Source: Isoetes taiwanensis (Eukaryota; Streptophyta; Lycopodiopsida; Isoetales; Isoetaceae). Taken from it: a stretch of 64,000 nucleotides of DNA. The stretch is taken from NCBI GenBank assembly GCA_021234155.1, contig JAJEKV010000033.1, positions 15,693,422 to 15,757,421 of the forward strand, in the 5' to 3' direction. Positions 1 through 10,789 of the stretch are shown here, piece by piece (the first letter of the stretch is position 1; every line of letters starts with the position of its first letter). The translations under genes were made by a program, and so were the position numbers. The notes beneath the pieces were generated by a model. The model searched no databases and was not told where the DNA came from. It worked only from the letters and a program-made list of their open reading frames with translations.

Positions 1-892
1 ATCACAAAGCAACAATGAGAAGCGAAAACTTGCCCTCCAGTTTCAACTAGAAAATCACAAAGCAACAATGAGAAAAGATGGCACGCACGCCAAACCTCCA
101 TAGATTTTAATATAATCCATTTTCTACATCGGCAAAGTTCCACTCCATTAGTTCATTTGAGTTATCAAGTAAAATTTTAATTCAATAACTTACATGAAGT
201 CCACTCTAGTGCTTCCAAACAATTATCATGAATCTACTATTCTTTGTATAAGTCAAAGCTTATATGCTTCCAGAGTACTACTCTATGCAAAACCGGTTAA
301 AATGGCTAGTTAGGAAACTCTCGCACTAGCTTGATGCATGAGCCGAAGCTTCGCACTCGCATATGCCCACGAAGGGAGCTAAACCGAGATTTGGAAATGG
401 GTGTGAAAGTCTTATTTCCATTTTAAAAATTGGCAAATCTTGGTCCGCTGTTACATACCTTGATTCTCGCTCATTGATCACTCTCCGCTTTCGGTTATCT
501 TATGAGTACTATGATATTAGCTGCCTCGATCTTTGAAAAAATAGCCAAATCAGGTCCTAGAGCACCATATCATTTCGTGATCAACATGCCCTCGCCTCTC
601 CTACTTTTAATCTTTCATGACCGCCAAGTTGGGGTATATACCTTGCATCTCCAAATGTTTATTGTTGTTCCTTTATAGAACAACTTGATAATGAAGCACC
701 GCTCCATAGCCGTGGGTAATCGCCTCCATTCCAAAGATATAAAATCCCCTTTTGCATTCTAAGAATATCTTTCACACCATTCCACGATATACAAACCCCC
801 TTGCGTGAGTTAGTCTGAAGAGAAATGTTGGCGGCGGCCTTGGTCACGCGATAAATTTCTTTGTATATATAATATATATTGAATACTTTTTG
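1..892. other. Left flank of the repeat array, no gene recognised
   Basis: No coding region is recognised here. A 20-bp direct repeat (positions 1-20 and 54-73, starting atcacaaagcaacaatgaga) is visible. Positions ~864-891 match the AT-rich sequence that lies after the PEBP-like gene at 19,462-19,490 and 50,411-50,437, so the end of an older upstream unit appears to be joined here directly to the start of unit A, without the ~320 bp spacer seen before units B and C. Confidence 0.5.
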
Positions 893-1292
893 TTTGGATA
901 ATTAATTTTTTTTTTTTCTAGGTGGCCTATTGATTCCTATAACTTTTAGTTTCTTGGATAGTCTCATTTTTTTTTTCACATGTTTTTTTTTTTGCATTGG
1001 ACATGACACTAAAAAGAGGGGCATTAATGTATGTTTTGTGGTGACTTGCTCTAGAATTGTGCATGTACGTAGAAATTTTGCCCTAAGCCTAGATAACATC
1101 CAATTATAAACATAGCGATCTAAAAAATATTCTAATATGGACCTTAGTGGCAACCATAATAATATATAAATGTCAACACATTTGTGTTGAATTTGCTCTA
1201 TTTTTTTCAGCAGACCAAACTTGGACAAAATTCCTTAAGAATGATTCCATTCTTTGAAAGAAGTTACAATGCCTGTGATAAATTAAATTGCA

Positions 1293-1293
<1 letters not shown>

Positions 1294-1332
<39 letters not shown>
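1294..1332 (+). repeat. Poly(A) tract, 39 A
   Basis: An uninterrupted run of A. The same site has about 15 A at ~24,230-24,244 and 17 A at ~51,193-51,209, so its length differs between the three units. Confidence 0.9.
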
Positions 1333-1334
<2 letters not shown>

Positions 1335-2047
1335 CATCAAATTACCTTGAAGATACTTAACTGGATTGTTGAGACAACCTGCAATCCATGGTATTATTCT
1401 TTCCTGAACTCCAAAGAACTAAAATGCCTTCTCTTTAGATAGATAAACTATATAATATCAATCAGTTGAAAAGCATGGAGAACTGTTTAAAACAAAGCAC
1501 ACAATTCTAGGAATTGAAGTGAAGAGGTCAACAAAACAAAGTCCTTAGCGAGAGTATATTGTCTTGAAGGCGGCATTCTAGAAAGCCAAATGAACTTTTA
1601 TTCTGTTCCTAGAAGCTTGATGTTTCCACCATTTGATATGGTACAAAGCTAAAAGAAGCATTAGTTGGAGAATTCCAGCATTTGATGCATTACATGGCCT
1701 ATGCATTACACGACTTCTAATGGAATATAATGGTAAAGGTAAGACTCATGGATGAGCCAGAAAAAAAAAAAAAAAAAAAAAAGATAAAGACGAAAATGAA
1801 CCCCAAAGTTGAGGGCTCTGGAACGGATCTAATATGCCCACAATCTGTACAAAAGATTTGGTACGATGCATTTTTAAATGTGAAGACCTCTTACACCAAT
1901 CTCTATTAGATGCACCGAGATACATTTGAAAGCAAAACAACACGATTAATAAGAAAGATTCAAAAGTTTCATATTTTTACTTTTGGCAAGAAAACAAATT
2001 ATTAACGTGAATTAGAAAGAGTTCTAAAAAAAATATAAGTGTTGCTC

Positions 2048-2075
2048 TTCTATTCTATTCTATTCTATTCTATTC
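2048..2075 (+). repeat. TTCTA pentanucleotide microsatellite
   Basis: Tandem copies of ttcta end at ttcttttgatc. The same site in unit B (24,947-24,970) and unit C (51,893-51,916) has fewer repeats. The pentamer equals the tail of the LINE fragment at 36,245, read on that element's sense strand. Confidence 0.9.
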
Positions 2076-3657
2076 TTTTGATCAAACTGTCATTAAGTAG
2101 CATTACAAACCTAGAGCGATAGACCTTAGTGGAGCATATATGACATTAAGAGTTGGTAGATACAACCATCTCAAAGTTCCAAACCATTACAAATACGGGG
2201 ATCAAAAAATAAGTGAAAATATATCCGGTTCCTTGTGGTGTCAATCCTCTTTTCGCTACGTTAGATTTGTTGGATGCCATGTTTATTTTGCTTCACACCT
2301 GCATGACATCTTCAACAGACACCAGCGGGTATACATAAACAAAATTTGCATGCTCCCAAATAAGAGGCCTGGTGCCAGTTTAATTCCAGTCCCCCAAAGA
2401 AGAATCGAACAATTTCCAAAGACTTCAGTGTCTTACATAAGGCCAATCATTTATTAATATACTCAGAAATAAAAAATGAGCTCAGTAAACCTCAGGCTCA
2501 TTACTTGTCCCATTTGTCGAGAGCATGTTTATGTATGCAAGCCTTTGCACACACACTTATAAGAAACAAAACACTAAAGTAGATCCTTTTTCAATGTAAC
2601 TGAAGCACATAACATAAATTGGTGGCAGCTTTTAGCTACCTTGTGGAACTTTAAATATGTGATTTTAAGAAATTGCATCAATGGCCACATTATTGTAGAA
2701 ATAGAGTTAGTTGGACTGGCGGCAAAATATAGACATTCATCGCTGAGCATGAAAACATGTTTTAAGGCCATAAATATTTACATGTGGATGTTAAGCAACT
2801 GCTTCCTAGCTATATCCTAGATATCTAGCTATATCCTAGGACAAACCCAAACAACTTCAGGAAACATTCATGTTGAGGAAGAAAATAACATTGAGTAGAG
2901 TGAGTGGAGCCAGCCAACTTCAGGAAAAGCATTCATATTTGTCTGTCAGGATTCTGCACATGGCTTGCATGCTTTTTGTCTTTATTCAGATCAGGTTTCT
3001 AAATCAGGTTTGATCTAAGACGTATGCTTATGATTCCATGGAAGTCGTAGATAGTATAAACCTTCTATTTGGTACACTCAAATTCTCAAAATTAAGGAAT
3101 GGAACAAAAGAAGTGTCTAAGATGCTTGTAAAAGTTCTGATATATATTGAAAATGGTTACATACAAATTTGGTTACATACAAATTTGTGATTGTATTAGA
3201 TACAAGTTCTACACTTTATATGGAGTAAGACCTATTAGAGAAAGTACGTATCATCTTTTTCTTATAATGTATTTTTTATTGTGTCATGTTTGTACACTTT
3301 CCATTACTGCCTAAGTATCAGCCAGACTAATTAGGTATAGACTTGTAATTACGTGTACAATGAAGCTTATCCAATTGGTAACAATTACAATTTATTGTTT
3401 GCTCACATGTAGCAAGGTCATAAATTGCTATGCCGTGTCTATGAATTCTGGAGGCTAAGACCTACTTGTTCCTTATTCTTGATCTCACCAAGCAAACATG
3501 TTGTCTTTGACCATGTCCTTTTTCAACTCCAAGAGTCTAAGATGTGGTGGGTGTCTTTGACATCACATCCGCTGGTCTTGTTCTATTGAATTATGCATCA
3601 CAACCGGTAATCAATACGCTTAGCATGGCATCATAAATGATTTTAAATTCTCTTGCG

Positions 3658-3760
3658 GATATTGTTTGAAGTGCGTAATGTTTTATCTTCATATAATAAG
3701 CTACAAGAAAATGGCATGAAAGTTCCAATTTGGGTGGTTGCAGAAAATTACCGATTTTAT
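3658..3760 (+). pseudogene. Exon-like coding fragment, unit A, function unknown
   Basis: A pyrimidine-rich tract ending in TTGCAG in unit B (ttgcgg here) looks like a 3' splice site. It is followed by a frame reading IAEVQNVLSSYNKLQENGMK and then VPIWVVAENYRF. I do not recognise the family. Copies are at 26,559-26,648 (cut by the CACTA element) and ~53,469-53,570. Codon-like character and the acceptor suggest a captured exon. No flanking exon is recognised. Confidence 0.35.
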
Positions 3761-5339
3761 GTATGCTTTGTACTCCACGAACAACCGGCATCATCTTCGA
3801 CTTTCACCATTCTAGGAACGTCCCTGTGGTGTTCCCGAGCGACTATTTGGGAGGAAGAAGAGATATGCACCGCTAAAACTTTCTATAGTCCATAATCAAA
3901 TAGCTTGTTCCTTTTTTTTTCATAGATACATCGTCAGCAAAAGCTATCCCGTAGAGCCAAGAAATGTTATTCGTCTTGGTGGCTCGACCGCCTCCACAAT
4001 CAATGCTTGTTACATCCGCAAGGAAAATCTTATCGGACTAAACACACCTTAGCCGGTTTCCAAAGTGGTCGCCAAACAACAAATGCCACACGCCTGTTTG
4101 CAAGCATTGGCATATTCCAGGCATATACTGGCATATACCTGGAATATGCCATAAACCCACATCCCTAGGGGCAACCCAAAAAGAAGAAGAGAAAATGCTC
4201 TTCATATCTTCAAAACCATGCTAAAATGCAAAAATGCAAACTAGGGACTTTTTTAGTATACAAAGAGATTGATATGATATGAAATGCATTTTTTGGCTTC
4301 AAAATATCCCATCGTGGCAGCTTTTTAGCAAATATAGAAAATATGCATTTAGCTGCCTTTGCATACTATACAAGCCTTGGAAAATACAATAGTTTTTTTG
4401 AATGGCTTATTGGTTGGAGTTTATAATTTTCTAAAGACCTATAATATTGGGTCGACTAAAATATTAGGGCTTTTTCCAGCAAACATGGTGGCGCCAAAAC
4501 GGTCGCCCAAAAGGGCATAGCCAGATCGATGGGTTTTGCTTGAGATCGATGGTAAGAGAGATGATGATCTATTGCGCCTAAGCTATGGCCTCTGAAGGTA
4601 TGATCTTGCTTCAAGGCTTATGTTATGAAGCGATCGGTTTTGCGCTTGATAGTAATGGTAGAGCATCAAGAAATATCGATGCTTATTGCTTGTTTTAGAG
4701 CCAACTTTGCTTGTGGCGGTGAAAAATAGATATGCATATACTGTTTTTACAAACTAGGTGCGGGTCAAAATGCACAAACAAACTTATGTTGGATGTTGTG
4801 AAGTAGCTCGGCTTTAAACTATCATCAAATAATATATGGATGGCATACATAATGGGCTTTAATCTAAGCGACGAGAGAATATAATCGCATCGAAGTACCG
4901 GGCTTAAAAATGTCCAAGATAGGGTGGTAATAGCCGATTTATAACCCGGATCCAAAGGCAAGGTAAAAGAGATGTTATTTCGCCATATGCTCGTGATTTT
5001 GACCCGCTTTGAAATGGTTTCTTGCTCGCTTGGTTATTCTTTTTATAATATGATGAGCTTCTACATTTTAAGTTTTCAATAATTGTCATGGCTTTGCCGG
5101 ATACTTGCATGTGGTCGCTTATTGTTTATGCACGAGCTTGCTCGGTAGGTATGTGTGGACTGCCAGCGATTACGTGGTGGTTGTTTCAAACTAGAAGAAT
5201 GTCTAGATATAAGCGTAATAAGTGGAGCTTTCTAAATCAGTCGTAGATAGTATAAACCTTCTATTTGGTACACTCAAATTCTCAAAGGAACAAAAGAAGT
5301 GTCTAAGATGCTTGTAAAAGTTCTGATATATAGCAATCG
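3760..5339. other. Noncoding block of unit A after the exon-like piece
   Basis: No gene is supported. Matching blocks are 34,883-36,244 plus 37,408-37,735 (unit B) and 53,562-55,420 (unit C). It includes a hairpin at 4,108-4,151. Minus-strand frames near 3,600-4,060 and 53,624-53,983 are open over ~100 residues in some copies, but I could not match them to a family. Confidence 0.5.
4108..4151. repeat. 13-bp perfect inverted repeat (hairpin)
   Basis: TGGCATATTCCAG at 4,108-4,120 is the exact reverse complement of 4,139-4,151, with an 18-nt loop that itself carries gcatatac twice. In units B (~35,240-35,282) and C (~53,908-53,950) the right arm reads ccgaatatgcca, having lost the CTGG, one of many CTG-site differences between copies. 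Confidence 0.75.
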
Positions 5340-5772
5340 ACACATAACTATCATTAACATTAATTAATATAGACCATTGCATCCAACACATTTAAATCAA
5401 AATCCCCCCAAACCCCTTTGGTTTGGGTGCATATTCACACCTGGGTGACTCCGGCAACGAGTCGTTGGATAGGCATATTCACCCTTTATTCCTTAATCTA
5501 CACCGTGCGTAAAGTTCCTCGCTTGTGGGGTATTCAAGTACAAAATTTGCTATATTTGATAACAAGATTCGCAAAATACTATAAGATTTCAAGCTTTAAT
5601 ACTATATGGTGTTGATTTCAAATGACGTGCAAAATACAATTATGAGGGCTCTCGCCGCCCTACGCCACCCCGTGTGAATATGCACCCAAACCAAAGGGGG
5701 TTTAAGGGGATTTTAATTTAAATGTGTTGGACCCAATGGTTGTGTTAATTAATGTCAATGGTAGTTATGTGT
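5340..5772. repeat. ~100-bp imperfect inverted repeat (fold-back)
   Basis: The left arm 5,340-5,440 and the right arm 5,672-5,772 are imperfect reverse complements around a ~230 nt loop. The inner ends match best: GGGTGCATATTCACAC against gtgtgaatatgcaccc. The right arm recurs at ~21,470-21,575 in the Helitron-like element. There the inner part extends the match (CTGGGTGACTCCGGCAA against its complement). It resembles a MITE or other fold-back element. Only the left arm exists in units B and C. Confidence 0.65.
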
Positions 5773-5877
5773 TGGTTGTTGATGTCAATGGTTGTTATGT
5801 GTTGGTCGTTATATGTTGGGGGATTTAATTTTTATATGTTGGATGTTAATGGTTTGTGTTGCAAGAAAATTTTTTTT

Positions 5878-5892
5878 GGCCCCTTCGGGGCC
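5878..5892. repeat. GGCCCCTTCGGGGCC hairpin
   Basis: A perfect palindromic stem (GGCCC/GGGCC) closed by a C(TTCG)G loop. As RNA this would be an extra-stable UUCG tetraloop. An identical copy is at 21,658-21,672. It lies in otherwise AT-rich sequence, followed by a C-rich run. Confidence 0.75.
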
Positions 5893-6563
5893 TTAGGGAC
5901 GTCACCCCCTCCCCCCGGTGTGACAAAAATTTTAGAATTCAAACCAGAAAAAAACTAGAATTCATTTGAGGCTTTCATCACATTGCATCAGAAGCTTTTG
6001 AATTTCATCACAATAAAACAAATAGAACATAAGTAAAAGTTACCATAAAGATAGAGCAGATTGATCCCATTATTCTCAAAGTCATAAAGTTTGCAACACC
6101 CATACACAAACATTTTTCAACCGGAATTTAACAAAGCCAGTTTGGCCTCCATGGATTCTTGTGGTGAGAAACCAAAGTGGGGAACTTTTCTGCTTGTTAG
6201 CACAAGGATCTAGAAGCCTTGGAATTTGCTTAATAACTGCCTCAAAATCTAAAAATGCATGGTAATTGTTTGCAAGCTTCATTCGGAATGAGCCATAAAA
6301 CAATATCCAATAGCGCAATCCTCAGATAATCGGGCTTGGTAGGATGTGAAAACCTACCAAACCCGGCCGAAAAATTGCTGTTTTAGCATAGATAACTTTA
6401 CCAAACATATCCATATCATACACTATCAAAAAGATCTCGGAGAGAGCTTTCCAACGCAATAAAAATCATCTGAAACAGAGCTCTGGATCAAAAGTTATGA
6501 TAAGAAATGTGTTGCCGGCGGGGAAACTGCACTACATGCGCCCTTCAAGCCCTTCATGTGCCC

Positions 6564-6737
6564 ATTATGCACCACACACACAAAAAGAGGGCTTTTCTTG
6601 TGAGCCATTGGTTGTTGACCATTATGCACCACACGCACAAAAAAGGGACCTTTGTTGTCACCCATTGGTTGTTGACCATTATGCACCACACGCACAAAAA
6701 AAGGGCTTTTGTTGTGAGCCATTGGTTGTTGACCATT
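6564..6737 (+). repeat. Three 57-bp tandem repeats
   Basis: Units start at 6,564, 6,621 and 6,678 with attatgcaccacac, and the last ends at gttgttgacc(att). Units differ by a few bases. All three frames on both strands stay open across it because 57 is a multiple of three, so the overlapping open frames are not evidence for a protein. Confidence 0.9.
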
Positions 6738-7338
6738 GAAAAAAAAAGGGCTAAAATCAATGGCTCAGAAATGGTGCACTCTAGATGTACGCATTAGTAC
6801 ATCCATTTGAATACATCACGAAATCATAGGAAAACCTTAGTGAAAAGCGTACAAAAACACAAAGAAAACCCCCTGTTATTATGCTACATATTCACACGGA
6901 GGGTTACTCTGGGCAACGAGAGCTGTCGGATGGGCATATTTGCCCTTTATTCCAAGATCTGGACTGTACATAGCGATCCTCGTTTGTGGGGTATGCATAT
7001 ACAAGTTTTTGTATACTGTATATTAAGATTTGCAAAATACTGTAAGGTTTGAGATAATGTACTTGATGGTCGAGCAAAATCAATCTGTCGAGCAAAATGT
7101 GTCTCTCTCACAAAAATTTAAAATGTATGTATATAACTCCAAAGAAATCAAATGAATAAGCATTACAATTCACTAACTTACCTGCACACCTAACAATAAC
7201 CATGCACATAAGATGTGACTTCAATTCTAGAAACAACTCCACTTGTAACTGATATTGTGTCGCCACCAATTGGATAGCCAACTACGATATAAAGATCCCC
7301 GCAAACGTGGTAATACTCCAAACTCAACAGGAACTCAC

Positions 7339-8148
7339 CAGCAGTTACAGCAACTGGAGCTGTAGCAACATCAAACTTGGAGGGATCCTTCAAAAATTCT
7401 TTAACCTGATCTGCCTGTGGATATGAATATTCTGTTGCAAGGGCAACTGAAAGAACATTTTTATACGAATTGACGAAGAAATGAGCAGCTGTTGCCAAAG
7501 TAGGGTATCCTACTGCCAATGACAATGCAACCACCATTGAAACACCAGAAGAGAACTTAGCCATCAGATCATCCTCAGTCAAGTCAAGGACTGCAGGATC
7601 AAAAACTGAACCATAAGAAAATGGACGAATGCCAAGCTTTGCAAGCAAAGTTGCCTCAGATGAACCAACTTTATCTCCTTTTTTAATCAGATCCACATTG
7701 GACACAATTTCCACAGTTCTCTTATTAATCTTTGTGGGAATGTTAAGAACATGGAAGAAGGACGTTTGAGAAGGATCAAGCCCTGTGTTTCCAGGAGGTA
7801 TGGTCACATCAATTGGGGCTACAAGCCCAACACGAGCAGGTGCACCCACCTTGTACTTGGCAACTTCTTCTCTGACTTCCTTTAGATCCCCTTTTGTAAA
7901 AATAAGTCCCACGTTGCCCAAGAGAAGAGATATCAGATTCAAAACAGCCGTATTTCCAGTTTTCTCTGCGTAAACTCGAATGGTTCTTTTCATCATGGTA
8001 TTCTTCCCCATAAGTACGACAGATTCTGGCCTTAAACCCTTCCTGATTTGCTGCATTTGAGTAGACCCAACATTATCCGCTACACAGATCAAAGCCTTGG
8101 AGTACTCCTCCAAAAGCTCACACATCTTTTCTAAAGTATTATATGTAC
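7339..8148 (-). pseudogene. 60S ribosomal stalk protein P0-like exon, unit A (intact frame)
   Basis: P0 (uL10) anchors the P1/P2 stalk at the GTPase centre of the large ribosomal subunit. A 311-codon frame (8,125-7,190) matches plant P0 over most of its length. Recognisable blocks are [73 protein letters not shown] and [11 protein letters not shown]. Splice-like signals bound the homology: CCCAG at 8,153-8,149 before it and GTGAGT at 7,338-7,333 after it, and homology stops exactly at the latter. The extreme N-terminus and the acidic C-terminal tail needed for P1/P2 function are not found nearby. About ten residues (VVQSVYDN region of plant P0) are missing at ~7,611 between FSYG and SVFDP. 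It is probably a gene fragment, although the frame is unbroken; a diverged expressed copy cannot be excluded. Confidence 0.8.
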
Positions 8149-8860
8149 CTGGGTTATTAGTGATGGCAAATTAAAAAGAGGCCGGAGCACCGCAAAAAAG
8201 AAAAGGGAGGTGAATGCCTACCAGAACTAAGAACAGGAATCGGATAGCTACAAAGACCGATTATTTGCAGAATACCAAAACAGGCCGCCACGGATTTCCT
8301 GACGCATCATAGCTCTGACACAAAAGAAACACCCATTTCTGCAAGTTGAACATTCATTTCTTTCTGATGCTTGCTCCAGCCTTCTTGTTCTCGATGCTTG
8401 CTCTAGCCTACCGAAACACCACAGACAGTGCTCCACCTCTGCAGAATTTGTGCCTTCCGCTAGCAAACCCTATCTAGCAAACCCTATTTCTAAATGGCTC
8501 GAGGGTTGCATGTGAAGGAGTCTGAATAAGCTAATTGAAAAAAAAATACAACATGGCCCATGGGTCTAAACCATTGAACAAAAAACACTAAAATTAATGT
8601 AGGCGTATATGCACTCTAGATATACTAATTAGTAGTTCCCATGCAATACGTTTTCGAAATCATATGAAAACCATAGGAAAAATAGTACAAAAATACAAAA
8701 CCAACCCCCTGTTATTATGCTGGATATGCACCCACTAAAAAGAACAACTAGCGGCGGCGATGCTTTCGCGGTAATATGAAAACTTAGTTGTTTCTTTAGT
8801 TGTTTGTACACATATGCATCCACTAAAAAGAACTAGCGGTGGCGATCGCCGCCGCGACAA
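8149..8860. other. Sequence upstream of the P0 fragment, unit A
   Basis: No first exon of P0 is recognised. The minus-strand frame 8,466-8,248 is conserved in all units (39,421-39,206; 57,094-56,786), but these units are near identical, so this is weak support. The stretch 8,585-8,724 resembles 6,770-6,886 (both run through gcactctaga and end ccccctgttattatgct), so the P0 block and the 5,441-6,897 segment share a related right end. Confidence 0.45.
8724..8855. repeat. ~35-bp direct repeat with a GC palindrome
   Basis: The sequence atatgcaYccactaaaaag followed by aactagcgg occurs at 8,724-8,757 and again at 8,812-8,846. The second copy runs into GCGGTGGCGATCGCCGCCGC (8,836-8,855), a palindrome with one mismatched pair. 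Copies are at ~39,680-39,815 and ~57,352-57,490. Confidence 0.75.
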
Positions 8861-10780
8861 AGTCTTGTAAGATTTATGATACTTCACACAATTTATTGCA
8901 TTTCAAAAATTTAACACAATCTCTGAAATGCCATAATTGTGTGAAATATCATAAAATCTTGTATCTGGAAAACAATGGTTCCGTGCGAGAAGAGAAAAGA
9001 ATCTGCAGTGGTCCATGATAACCTTAGAACTTCGTGCTAGGTCAATGATATCTAGACATCTGGTCAGGCTTTTTTCCCTTTGAAATCTATGGTGGAACCA
9101 TGGTACCCATTGCAAAGAAGGTCATGATGTCCGAGGGACAGATGTCATTGAACTTGAATATGCATGCAGTTGGAAGCAAGAGTGGATCATGTATCTTGTG
9201 AACCTGCTTCTCTTCCACGGGCTTTTGAATGGTCTGCCATGGTTTGGCCCCTTCGCTCGCAAAGATCCCTTCACAGCAAGATTCGGCAACACGAGAAGAG
9301 ACAAATAGTGTCAGAGTTCAGAAGCCCATGGAAGGCAGCATGTTCTCGAGCTACTAAGGTCAACGATTTCTCCTGAATTCTAGGAACGAGCCATCGACAA
9401 TCTTAAGTATCTCAAGTTGAAAGCAACTGGAATTCCCAATCTTTCTTTCTCTGCCTCTCTGGATCAATGTGGTGTAGTCACTTTCTAGGCTCCATTATTT
9501 AGAGAGGCGTGGTTGCAAGACCATCGAAGTTCCCATATGCACTCTCCATGTTCAATGCTCCAGTGTAATATCTCAATGGCATCAGGACTTACCTTGGGCA
9601 CTATAGTTGGAATCATTGTTCTCACTACAAAGCACAATGGTCGAAACGAAATGGCTACATTTCAGCGTTACCTCCCTCTCGGGTCACAAAGGAGGGTTTC
9701 CACATGCCTCTTGCATTAGCGTCTCTTAGGATCAATACAACTTAGCTCCTTGCTAAGCTCTATTGCACAAAGAGATGAATGCACGGTGAATTCTTGGAAA
9801 TCTTGTTGTAAGAGTGGATCATGTATCTTGTGAATCTGCTTCATTTTGATGGGCTCTTGAATAGTCGGCGTCGTTTGACCCCTTCGCATGCGTAAAGGTC
9901 CCTTGAGCAAGATTTTGCAGCATCTTGAAGAGACAAACGGCGTCGAGTTTAATAAGCCCGTTGAAGGTTCTGCGGGCTCTCGAGGCACTAAGGTCGGTGA
10001 TTAGCCCTAAATTTAAGAAACTCTTGAACCTTAGATGGTTCTCAAAGTATTATGTAATTTTGCGAGTGAAAATAACAAATGAAGAGAGATACAAATGAAA
10101 TGACAAAATTTATTGTTTTATTCACAAGTTGTTTATTCTTCCACGTCACATTGAGATAATGCCATCGACCTTTGGAGAGTCAAGCGGATCAAGACATGTG
10201 ATTAATTCCTCGACAAAACTTGTTGTATTGATGGGAGCAAGATCACCCACCCCTCATGTGTCCAAATTCTTCGTTTTCTTGGCTACCGTTGGATTGATCC
10301 AAGAATATGTTTTCTAGGTCATCTTTGTGGATTGACCGAAATTGGTGCATTGAATGTGCGTGCCAACGTGGATCCAAAGCAAGTACTAACAAGGTTTGGA
10401 GGTGTTGGCCTTCCGTTTGCTTCATCGGCTATTTCAATTGTCTTGGCCATTCCTTTCTAAGCCCATGCTACACCTTTTGACCCTAGCCCACCCTCACGAT
10501 TGGTGCGTTGGGCGCAACAAGAGGGATGGTGTAGTTGATTTCTTCGCTTAGTGCTCCCCAGTTTGTCCCTTGTCTTTTTTTGCTATTATTCTTAGTTTTT
10601 ATTATCACATCTAATCTTTGTTTTGGTGTGTTATGAGAGATCTTATTTTTTGTGGTCAAAATAATAATTCAAAAACATGAATGACATATGAACCATTAAG
10701 CATACGACTCCCATAACACACCAAAACAAGGATTTCAAAATTTTGCTTTATTACTTTTTGGAATCTTAGAAATTAGGTTT
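8860..10780. other. Block with a duplicated ~200-bp segment, unit A
   Basis: Positions ~9,174-9,375 and ~9,797-9,995 are diverged direct repeats (shared gagtggatcatgtatcttgtg; more distantly, gaagagacaaa). Read on the minus strand both give similar peptides containing QVHKIHDPLL or QIHKIHDPLL, so they may derive from repeated exons of one gene that I cannot name. A short fold-back lies at 10,617-10,640 and 10,705-10,728. Counterparts are ~39,830-41,740 and ~57,500-59,360. Confidence 0.45.
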
Positions 10781-10789
10781 TTAGCACGC

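Larger units (their letters stand above)
893..3650. other. AT-rich noncoding start of unit A
   Basis: I see no gene. The block is nearly identical to 23,833-26,550 and 50,804-53,465. It contains a poly(A) tract, a TTCTA microsatellite and scattered short open frames that are interrupted in one or another copy. The frame at 2,140-2,457 is not preserved at full length in the other two units, so I do not call it a gene. Confidence 0.6.
5441..6897 (+). mobile_element. Unit A-specific 1.46 kb insertion, class uncertain
   Basis: Absent from units B (~37,843) and C (~55,518). It is flanked by the 11-bp direct repeat CATATTCACAC at 5,430-5,440 and 6,887-6,897, consistent with a target-site duplication or with recombination between related sequences. 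Its 5,522-6,891 part is nearly identical to 21,319-22,608 in the Helitron-like element. It carries the fold-back arm, a UUCG-type hairpin and three 57-bp tandem repeats. No transposase is seen. Confidence 0.6.

Noticed and set aside
2140-2457. 105-codon plus-strand frame near the start of unit A
   Set aside because: It is shorter or shifted in units B and C and has no recognisable domain.
6564-6737. CRISPR array
   Set aside because: Repeats are contiguous without spacers, and the DNA is plant nuclear.
6497-6797. Overlapping frames at 6,495-6,797 (and 22,221-22,514) as a repeat protein
   Set aside because: Three 57-bp tandem units keep every frame open; composition is arbitrary and no start context or homology is seen.
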